From contig CAIMFY010000118.1 of NCBI GenBank assembly GCA_903840415.1, positions 173,745-237,744 on the forward strand: a DNA stretch of 64,000 bases, given 5' to 3'. The position numbers were made by a program, and so were the translations under genes. This document shows positions 35,739 to 42,400 of this stretch, one piece after another (the first letter of the stretch is position 1; every line of letters begins with the position of its first letter). The DNA is from an uncultured Opitutia bacterium. GTDB taxonomy: Bacteria; Verrucomicrobiota; Verrucomicrobiia; Opitutales; Opitutaceae. The notes below the pieces were generated by a model. The model had not been told where the DNA came from. It saw nothing but the letters and a program-made list of their open reading frames with translations, and searched no databases.

Positions 35739-36764
35739 ATGGTCCGCCGGTTGGCACTTGCGCTTATGTTGCTGACGAGGCTCGCCGGGCAGCCGGCGAA
35801 GCCCCCGCCCGGCATGGCGCCCGACCCGCCGGCTTCGGCGACCAAACCGGAGGAGCCGCGCTTTGAATTTTCCCTCCTGCCGAAGTCGTTGCAGAAAAAT
35901 CCACGGCTCGACGCCACTGTGATCGGTGAGGTGACCGACGAAGGAAAAAATCGCCCGCCGGTGTCGGTGGCGAACCCGGTTTTCTACACCCTCATCTCCG
36001 CGGGTTATCAAGAAAGGGGTGACGCCACGGGCGAGAAAACGCTCAACGCGGAAACGATCGAGAAAATCCTGACGCGCGCGTTGGCGGCCAACGGCTATTT
36101 CGCCGCCAAGCTGCCAGAGAAATCGTCCCTGCTGATTATCTATACCTGGGGCGCGCATCGCCTGCTCGCGTCGAGCGACTGGACCGAACTCGGCAATGCG
36201 CGACGTGCGTTTGAGGTCTCGGGTGCGGAGTCTGCCGTCGCCATCACGCGCAATCTGCTCGAGCGCGTGGAGCTGGTCGGAGGGGAAAAATTTGCGCGGG
36301 TGTTTGCCCAGAAATTGAGGGAGGCCTCCGATTTGATCGAATCTCAGGATCCGCGGCTCGGAGCGCAGCCGGTCCTCGGCCCGGAGCGCCTCGCGTTCGC
36401 CAACGCGATGAACCTCTTCAAACTGGGCAACCCGAAAACGGCCCTGCTTGTGGACCACGCCACCGAGGAGATGTATTTCGTTGTCGCGTCGGCCTACGAC
36501 TATAGCGCCGCGGCCAAGCACGAGCGAAAACTACTCTGGCGAACGCGGATGACCGTCAGTTCAGCCGGGGTGTCGCAGGATCAGAACCTGCCGGCGCTCA
36601 TCGCCAGTGCCGCACCGTTTTTCGGCAAGGACATGGCCGAGCCAGAGGTCCTGACGCCGCGGGTGAAGGAAGGCCGCGTCGAGATCGGTCCGGCGACAGT
36701 GGTGGAAGGCGATGTGGCATTGCCATCGGATTCCCCTCCGGCCAACGCCAAGTCGCCGCCGTGA
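35739..36764 (+). CDS. Secreted hypothetical protein, in frame with an upstream sigma remnant
   Basis: Starting at ATG 35739 gives 341 residues with a signal-peptide-like opening (MVRRLALALMLLTRLAG). The mature part begins PRFEFSLLPKSLQKNPRLDATVIGEVTDEGKNRPP and includes LIIYTWGAHRLL and MYFVVASAYDYSA. I recognise no domain; from memory, proteins of this form are common in Opitutaceae. The open frame extends back to 35544 through a truncated sigma factor. With that start the signal peptide would be internal, so 35739 is more sensible. Confidence 0.65.
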   Translation: MVRRLALALMLLTRLAGQPAKPPPGMAPDPPASATKPEEPRFEFSLLPKSLQKNPRLDATVIGEVTDEGKNRPPVSVANPVFYTLISAGYQERGDATGEKTLNAETIEKILTRALAANGYFAAKLPEKSSLLIIYTWGAHRLLASSDWTELGNARRAFEVSGAESAVAITRNLLERVELVGGEKFARVFAQKLREASDLIESQDPRLGAQPVLGPERLAFANAMNLFKLGNPKTALLVDHATEEMYFVVASAYDYSAAAKHERKLLWRTRMTVSSAGVSQDQNLPALIASAAPFFGKDMAEPEVLTPRVKEGRVEIGPATVVEGDVALPSDSPPANAKSPP

Positions 36765-36806
36765 ATTCTCCGATTAGCGGACTCACGTTGATGGGATGGA
36801 AATATC

Positions 36807-36849
36807 TTTGTGCGGTTTTGTGCCCGGCGGCTACTAAGGAATAGCCGCC
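36807..36849 (+). promoter_or_regulatory. Shared sigma-factor leader, copy 2
   Basis: 43 nt before the amber-split sigma gene: TTTGTGCGGTTTTGTGCC, then CGGCGGCT, ACTAAGGA. The strongest matches to copies 1 and 3 are TTTG--CGGTTT at the 5' end and CGGCGGCT in the middle. The spacing suggests a shared promoter with untranslated leader; autoregulation by this sigma class is possible. Confidence 0.6.
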
Positions 36850-37653
36850 ATGATTGAAGACGCCGAATTGCTCCGTCGCTACGCCGAGGAAAAATCCGAG
36901 GCGGCGTTCGCCGACCTGGTGCAACGGCACGTGAATTTCGTCTATGCGTGCGCGCTGCGGCGCGTCGGCGGCGATGCGCATCTCGCGGAGGACGTCACGC
37001 AGCACGTGTTCACCGCGCTGGCGCGTGCTGCTGCGGCGCTTGCTACGCGCGAAGTCTTGAGCGGCTGGCTTTATACGACGGCGCGCAACGCGTCGGCGCA
37101 AGTCGTGCGCGGCGAACGACGCCGTCAGGCTCGCGAAACGGAGGCTCAACTCATGAATGAACTCTCGTCCTCTTCCGCCGGCGATGCCGAGTGGGAAAAG
37201 CTGCGGCCCGTCCTTGACGACGCCCTCGATCGCTTGAGCGACGACGACCGTCAGGCAGTGTTCCTGCGTTTTTTCGAGGGAAAGTCTTTTGCCGATGTGG
37301 GCGCGAAACTGCGCCTCAACGAAAACACCGCACGGATGCGCGTGGACCGGGCGCTCGACAAGCTGCACGCCGCGCTAGCACGCCGTGGCGTAAACTCGAC
37401 GACCGCGGCGCTGGGCATCGCCCTAGCGAACCAAGCGGCCGCGACCGCGCCGGCGGGACTGGCGGCGAGTGTGACCGGCGCGGCGATGGCGAGTGCAGCT
37501 GTAAGCGGCACCACGGGCGCGCTGGTGGCATTTCTTACCGTGAGTAAAATCAAAGTCGGAATCGTGAGCGCAATCGTTGTCGCCGTGATTGTGACGGGCG
37601 TCGTCGAGTTGCGCGCCAACCGCGAACTACGCGCCGAGATCAGTGCGTTGTAG
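36850..37653 (+). CDS. Membrane-anchored ECF sigma factor, truncated by an amber codon
   Basis: 267 residues up to TAG 37651. Region 2 starts DAELLRRYAEEKSEAAFADLVQRHVNFVYACALRRVGGDAHLAEDVTQHVF. Region 4 is LDDALDRLSDDDRQAVFLRFFEGKSFADVGAKLRLNENTARMRVDRALDKL. An Ala-rich linker and a transmembrane helix (about 237-255, VGIVSAIVVAVIVTGVV) follow, then a coiled coil beginning ELRANRELRAEISAL. The same frame continues after the stop to 38295 with coiled coil and a globular domain. A CAG to TAG change would explain the stop. No anti-sigma gene is adjacent. Confidence 0.85.
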   Translation: MIEDAELLRRYAEEKSEAAFADLVQRHVNFVYACALRRVGGDAHLAEDVTQHVFTALARAAAALATREVLSGWLYTTARNASAQVVRGERRRQARETEAQLMNELSSSSAGDAEWEKLRPVLDDALDRLSDDDRQAVFLRFFEGKSFADVGAKLRLNENTARMRVDRALDKLHAALARRGVNSTTAALGIALANQAAATAPAGLAASVTGAAMASAAVSGTTGALVAFLTVSKIKVGIVSAIVVAVIVTGVVELRANRELRAEISAL

Positions 37654-38295
37654 GCAGCACACGACGGCGCGGCACAACTCCGGCAGGAAAACCGGCGGCT
37701 CAACGCGACGCTTCAGAAAGTCGCTGCGGCCAATCCCGAGGTGGACGAGTTGGTGCGGTTGCGGGCGCTCGCCACTCTGCTTAAGTCGCGGCCCGAGGGG
37801 GTGACTGACGAGCAGATGAAGTTGACGACAGCCTGCCAGAACGTCGGCCGCGCGACTCCGGCAGCCTCGCTCGAAACCGGTTTGTGGGCGGTGACGACCG
37901 GCGACACCGACGCGCTGATGCGCGGTTACTTTTTTCTCGACGAGGCGAAGGCGAGCCTAGCCGCATTCTTCGCGAAGCAGAGCGAAGTCGTGCGCACGCG
38001 CTACGGCACACCGGAACGGTTGCTCGGTGAACTCTGGCGCGTGCAGGGCGATGACCTTCCGGCGGCGTTTCAAGTGGTGGACGAGAAGCGCTCGTTCAAG
38101 ACTGCGGAGGACGCCGCGCAACTCCACGTGTGGCTGCGTCTGCCATCGGGCGAAGAGAAGGGAACAAGAATCTACCTCCAGCGCGGTACAGAAGGCTGGG
38201 GCATCGTGACAGGCAATTTTCCTGAAGCGCAGTTGGCCAAGCTGGCCGCGCGCATCGATCCGGCGACGGGCGCGCTGCATGCCGCCGGAAAATGA
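37654..38295 (+). pseudogene. C-terminal half of the amber-split sigma factor (periplasmic coiled coil plus sensor-like domain)
   Basis: In frame with the preceding sigma gene: coiled coil AQLRQENRRLNATLQKVAA, then a domain with QMKLTTACQNVGRATPAASLETGLWAV and LHVWLRLPSGEEKGTRIYLQRG. The 'NVGRxTPxAxxxTxxWAV' block recurs in the gene at 38309, so it is a real domain. If the amber codon is not read through, GTG 37741 is the nearest possible re-start, but it would lack an export signal. It may therefore be non-functional, or the stop may be a sequencing error. Confidence 0.65.
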
Positions 38296-38308
38296 CTGCG
38301 TGTATCTT

Positions 38309-39100
38309 ATGACCATGCGCATGACTGCACAGGCATTTACCGGGTTACTTGCGATCGGTGTGCTGGCCGGTGTGATCGTTTACTTGCACCGTGACAACGC
38401 GAAACTCCAGACACAAGTCATCGCCCTCCGCGGTCGCGACGCGCCCCTGACCCGTATGGTCGAGGAAAACCAGCGAGCGCGCGAGTTCCTGGCGCGCGAG
38501 AAAACGGATGCGAACGAGGCGGCGCGGGCTCTCCATCAGGACGTGGTGCGTTTGCGCAGCGAGGTCCGGGAACTGGAGGAATATGCCCGCGCCGCAGCGG
38601 CGCAGAAGGCGGCTGCCACGGCTGCGCTTGCGGCCAATCTCGATCCCGAGATGGGATTGGCGTTGCTGGAAAATTTTCACAACGTCGGCCGCGGCACCCC
38701 GGGCGCGGCGGTGCAAACCCTCATTTGGGCGGTGTTGCAGGCCGAAGAGCGCGCGCTGGTGGCCTCGTTGGCGCTGGCCAGCGATGCCCGTGAGGAAGCT
38801 TTGCAGTTGCTGGCGCACCTGCCGGACTCGGCCCGTGCGACATATCCCACGCCGGAGAATCTCGCGGCGCTCATGGTCACGAATGAGATTTTGCGGGTTG
38901 ATGCCGTGCAAATCGTGGACACGACGCCCGTCGATGCGCAGCACGTCATCGTCAACGTGCGGCTCGCGGGCACGGACGGCACCGAGAAGATCCCGACCGA
39001 ACTCGGCGCCGATGGTTGGAAAGTCACTGTTCCGAAAAAGATGATCCTTGGCCTTGAGAAGCGGTTGAATCCATCCGCGCCGCCAGCGCCGAAAAAATAA
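38309..39100 (+). CDS. Membrane-anchored coiled-coil protein, paralogue of the sigma C-terminal extension
   Basis: A 263-residue protein with an N-terminal transmembrane helix (TGLLAIGVLAGVIVYLH), an extended coiled coil (about 30-110) and a C-terminal domain containing LLENFHNVGRGTPGAAVQTLIWAV and IVDTTPVDAQHVIVNVRLAG. This matches the domain downstream of the amber codon in the preceding gene. It lacks sigma regions, so it is a stand-alone version of the periplasmic part. It starts 13 nt after the previous stop and is probably in the same operon. ATG 38315 is an alternative start. Confidence 0.7.
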   Translation: MTMRMTAQAFTGLLAIGVLAGVIVYLHRDNAKLQTQVIALRGRDAPLTRMVEENQRAREFLAREKTDANEAARALHQDVVRLRSEVRELEEYARAAAAQKAAATAALAANLDPEMGLALLENFHNVGRGTPGAAVQTLIWAVLQAEERALVASLALASDAREEALQLLAHLPDSARATYPTPENLAALMVTNEILRVDAVQIVDTTPVDAQHVIVNVRLAGTDGTEKIPTELGADGWKVTVPKKMILGLEKRLNPSAPPAPKK

Positions 39101-39110
39101 CACGCACTTT

Positions 39111-39156
39111 TTTGTGCGATTTCCGCGGCGGCGGGTGCTACGGATTGAACACCGCC
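39111..39156 (+). promoter_or_regulatory. Shared sigma-factor leader, copy 3
   Basis: 46 nt before the sigma-TonB fusion gene: TTTGTGCGATTTCCGCGG, then CGGCGGGTGCTACGGATTG. TTTGTGCG is identical to copy 2, and TTTCCG matches copy 1. It starts 10 nt after the preceding stop codon. Confidence 0.6.
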
Positions 39157-40581
39157 ATGCTCGAAGATGCCGAACTTCTCCGCCGTTACGCTGCGAATCG
39201 CGCAGAGGGCGATTTCACCGAACTGGTGCGGCGGCACGTGAACCTCGTTTACTCGGCGGCGCTGCGGCAGGTGAACGGCGACGCGCATCTCGCGCAGGAC
39301 ATCACGCAGCTCGTGTTTACGGATCTCGCGCGCAAGGCGGCGGCGGTGGCGTCGCACCCGCTGCTGGCGGGCTGGTTGTTCACGAGCACGCGGTTCGCGG
39401 CGGCGAAGGCGGTGCGCGGCGAACAGCGCCGGCACGCCCGCGAGGCGGAGGCTCATCTTATGGACGAACTCACTCCCGACCCCACGGCCCAGCTCGACTG
39501 GGCGCGGGTGCGCCCGGTGCTCGACGATGTCTTGGGCGAACTCAGCGACGTGGATCGCGAAGCGATCCTGCTGCGTTTTTTCGAAAACCGCGACTTCGCC
39601 GGCATCGGCGCGAAATTCAACGTGAACGACAACACCGCCCGGATGCGCGTCGAGCGCGCCCTCGACAAATTGCGCGCGCAACTGGAGCGGCGTGGCGTGA
39701 CCTCGACGACCGCAGCGCTGGCTGTCGCGCTGTCGAACCAAGCCGTCGTTGCCGCTCCGGCGGGACTCGTCGCGACGGTGACGAGCGCAGCGCTCGCGGG
39801 CGCCGGAGCGACGGCCGCGGGAGCAGCGGCTGGCGGCGGGTTGATCGCCACTTTTATGAGCATGACGAAACTACAGATCGGGATCACCAGCGCGTTCGCG
39901 GTGGCGGGCGCGACGGGTTTGGTGGTGCAGGCCCAATCCAATGCGGCGCTGCGTGCGGAGGTCGCAAGTCTCCGCCAGGAAAATGCCGCCATCGCGCCGC
40001 TCCAGGCCGAGAACCTCAAGCTCGCCCGCACCGCCGCCGACGTCGCGGATATGCGCAACGACGATGCTGAACTTGCGCGGCTGAGCGACGAGGCGGTGGC
40101 GCTCAAGACGCGAATGCAGCAGGTTGCGCGGGCGAAAGCTACGGCTGCGGCAGCCGCGGGTGCGCATGCGGAGGTCTTCGACCCCTCAAAACTCGACCAA
40201 CAGCCGGTCCCGAAGTTTCAGGCCCGGCCACAATATCCGTCTGAGCTGCGGCAGGCCGGCGTGATGGGCTCGGTGGTGGTTGACTTCATTGTCGACAAAG
40301 ACGGCAACGTCCAAAACGCCTATGCCCTGAAATCATCGCTCGCTGGAAAGCAGCCCGAAAAGGGCGGCCGGGGCGACGTGGTCAAATTGAGCGAATTTTC
40401 GGTCACGGGCGATGGGAGCGACACCGTGGGCACCGGCGACAAACCGGACGGCGCCCAGCTCCTCGAAGCGGCCGCCGTCGATGCGGTGAGCAAATGGAAA
40501 TTCAAAGCCGGCAGGAAAGGCGGCCGTGAAGTGGGCACCCACATGCAGGTGCCAATCGTGTTCTCCCTCAACAAAGGCTGA
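39157..40581 (+). CDS. ECF sigma factor fused to a transmembrane helix, coiled coil and TonB C-terminal domain
   Basis: 474 residues. Sigma region 2 covers ~10-90 (ELVRRHVNLVYSAALRQVNGDAHLAQDITQLVF). Region 4 covers ~121-178 (LGELSDVDREAILLRFF ... NDNTARMRVERALDKLR). An Ala/Gly linker and one transmembrane helix (~239-257) follow, then a coiled coil (~262-325). Residues 342-474 are a TonB C-terminal domain: VPKFQARPQYPSELRQAGVMGSVVVDFIVDKDGNV ... AVDAVSKWKFKAGRKGGREVGTHMQVPIVFSL. It has a ~35-residue insertion (396-430) containing DVVKLSEFSVTGDGSD. Topology would put sigma in the cytoplasm and TonB in the periplasm. No anti-sigma or ExbB/ExbD genes are adjacent. ATG 39157 begins the sigma sequence. 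Confidence 0.88.
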   Translation: MLEDAELLRRYAANRAEGDFTELVRRHVNLVYSAALRQVNGDAHLAQDITQLVFTDLARKAAAVASHPLLAGWLFTSTRFAAAKAVRGEQRRHAREAEAHLMDELTPDPTAQLDWARVRPVLDDVLGELSDVDREAILLRFFENRDFAGIGAKFNVNDNTARMRVERALDKLRAQLERRGVTSTTAALAVALSNQAVVAAPAGLVATVTSAALAGAGATAAGAAAGGGLIATFMSMTKLQIGITSAFAVAGATGLVVQAQSNAALRAEVASLRQENAAIAPLQAENLKLARTAADVADMRNDDAELARLSDEAVALKTRMQQVARAKATAAAAAGAHAEVFDPSKLDQQPVPKFQARPQYPSELRQAGVMGSVVVDFIVDKDGNVQNAYALKSSLAGKQPEKGGRGDVVKLSEFSVTGDGSDTVGTGDKPDGAQLLEAAAVDAVSKWKFKAGRKGGREVGTHMQVPIVFSLNKG

Positions 40582-40629
40582 GGCGCCGGCCGGTCTGAAG
40601 TGAAATCACCCAGGCTGAAATGCTAAACC

Positions 40630-40938
40630 ATGTCCGCGCTCCGCTGGTTGTCCGCCCTGTTGCTCGCTTTGGCCCTCGTGGCCGGCGCGGCGCTGCTACT
40701 CCAGAGGCAGATCGCCGCGCAACTGCGCGACGAAATTGCCCTGCTGCGCGACGAGAATCGCACGTTGGCGCGCCTCCGCGCCGAGCACGAACGGCTCACC
40801 GCGGCACAGATTCCTGCGGCGGAGCTGGAGCGGTTGCGCGCCGACCGCGCGGCGGTCGTGCAACTGCGCGCGGAGATTGAGCAATTGAAAGCACGAACCG
40901 ATGAGCGGGCTCGGGCGACCGCCGCGACCGGAAAGTAG
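40630..40938 (+). CDS. Small membrane-anchored coiled-coil protein
   Basis: A 102-residue protein with one N-terminal transmembrane helix (WLSALLLALALVAGAALLL). The rest is an almost uninterrupted coiled coil (QLRDEIALLRDENRTLARLRAEHERL). It resembles the TM plus coiled-coil portion of the neighbouring sigma fusions without any terminal domain. It follows the sigma-TonB gene by 48 nt on the same strand. A partner that co-assembles with those coiled coils is a plausible inference. Confidence 0.6.
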   Translation: MSALRWLSALLLALALVAGAALLLQRQIAAQLRDEIALLRDENRTLARLRAEHERLTAAQIPAAELERLRADRAAVVQLRAEIEQLKARTDERARATAATGK

Positions 40939-40969
40939 GATCGATTTGCTGTCGGTGACGTGGGGTCCG

Positions 40970-41605
40970 CTACAGTAGCGGCTCCAGATATTTCCAAACC
41001 GTCTCCGCGACGATCGCGTGGCCTTCGGCAGTCGGATGCATGCCGTCGCGCTGGTTGAGTTCGGGTTGGAGGGCGACGCTATCAAGCAGGAACGGCACGA
41101 GCGCGAGGTGGTTTTTCTCCGCAAGCTCGGGATAAATCGTGGCGAAGTCGCGCGCATAATCCTGCCCGAACGAGGGCGGCATCTGCATGCCAGTGAGGAG
41201 AATTTTCACGGTGGGGTTTTTCGCGCGGACGCGATCGATGATGCCCTGGAGGTTGGCGCGCGACACCGCGGGCTCGATGCCGCGGAGACCGTCGTTGGCG
41301 CCGAGTTCCAGCACCAACACGTCAAACGGCTGCCGCAAAATCCACTCGATGCGGCGCAGACCGCCCGAGGTGGTTTCGCCGCTGAGCCCGGCATTGACGA
41401 TGCGCCACGCCTGGTGCGTGGCCGCGAGTTTTTTTTGAATCAGACCGGGAAACGCCTCCTCGCCCGGCTCCGCGAGTCCCAACCCCGCGGTCAGGCTGTC
41501 GCCGAAAAACACCACCGTGCGCGGGGCGCCGGCCGCGGTGGCGCCCCAGCCCGCGGCGGCGATCACGGTGGCGAAAAGGCAAGCGACAAGGAAACGGAGG
41601 TTCAT
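40970..41605 (-). CDS. TesA-like periplasmic arylesterase/lysophospholipase (SGNH)
   Basis: A 211-residue SGNH hydrolase with signal peptide (MNLRFLVACLFATVIAAAGWGA). Block I is VVFFGDSLTAGLGL, block II NAGLSGETTSGG, block III LELGANDGLRG, and block V DGMHPTAEGH. The oxyanion and catalytic residues are all present. It is divergent from a YbbA-like ATPase gene, exactly the tesA / ybbA-ybbP arrangement of E. coli, which supports a TesA-type identity. ATG 41605 begins the signal peptide. Confidence 0.88.
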   Translation of the reverse strand: MNLRFLVACLFATVIAAAGWGATAAGAPRTVVFFGDSLTAGLGLAEPGEEAFPGLIQKKLAATHQAWRIVNAGLSGETTSGGLRRIEWILRQPFDVLVLELGANDGLRGIEPAVSRANLQGIIDRVRAKNPTVKILLTGMQMPPSFGQDYARDFATIYPELAEKNHLALVPFLLDSVALQPELNQRDGMHPTAEGHAIVAETVWKYLEPLL

Positions 41606-41680
41606 CACTGGATCTCGACCGCTTAAACTAGCTTTCGTGCCTTTTCCCGTGTTGTGTGCCGCAATTCTCATCCACACGCC

Positions 41681-42373
41681 ATGAGTGATCAGACGATGTT
41701 AAAAGTCGAGCGACTCACCAAAACCTATAGGGCCGCGGGCGGACCGCTGACCGTCCTGCGTGATGTCAGCTTCGAGCTGCATGCCGGCGACAGCGTGGCC
41801 GTCGTGGGCCCGAGCGGCAGCGGCAAGACCACGCTGCTTGGCCTCTGCGCCGGTCTCGATCGACCGACTACCGGCGACGTTGTCCTCGCCGGCGAATCGA
41901 TCGGCAGGCTGAACGAGGACGACCGGGCGCTCGCGCGCAACCGGCACGTCGGATTCGTGTTTCAAAACTTCCAGCTCGTGCCGACGCTGACGGCACTGGA
42001 AAACGTGACCGTGCCGATCGAGTTGCGCGGCGAGGGTGGGCGCGAAGTGGAAGCCGCGGGCCGCGAATTGCTCGAACGCGTCGGTCTCGGCGAGCGGTGC
42101 GATCATTACCCGGTGCAACTTTCTGGTGGCGAGCAACAGCGTGTGGCCCTCGCCCGCGCGTTCATGAACAAGCCGAAGATCTTGTTCTGCGACGAGCCGA
42201 CCGGCAATCTCGACGGCGACACGGCAACCGCGATGGTCGAGCTCATCTTCGGCCTGAACCGCGAGAAGGGCACCACACTCGTGCTTGTGACCCACGACCT
42301 CGAGCTGGCGAAACGCTGCCGCCGCATCATCCGCCTCAAGGGCGGCCTGGTGATCAGCGACGAGAGAACCTGA
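41681..42373 (+). CDS. ABC transporter ATP-binding protein (YbbA/LolD-like)
   Basis: A 230-residue ATPase: Walker A VGPSGSGKTTLL, Q-loop FVFQNFQLVPTLTALENV, signature LSGGEQQRVALARAF, Walker [14 protein letters not shown], and switch His VTHD. It is in the MacB/LolD/YbbA class, which drives mechanotransmission rather than classical transport. It pairs with the large FtsX-type permease 27 nt downstream. ATG 41681 is preferred over the in-frame ATG 41654. Confidence 0.92.
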   Translation: MSDQTMLKVERLTKTYRAAGGPLTVLRDVSFELHAGDSVAVVGPSGSGKTTLLGLCAGLDRPTTGDVVLAGESIGRLNEDDRALARNRHVGFVFQNFQLVPTLTALENVTVPIELRGEGGREVEAAGRELLERVGLGERCDHYPVQLSGGEQQRVALARAFMNKPKILFCDEPTGNLDGDTATAMVELIFGLNREKGTTLVLVTHDLELAKRCRRIIRLKGGLVISDERT

Positions 42374-42400
42374 GCGATAGGCCATCGGACACGGCGCTCC

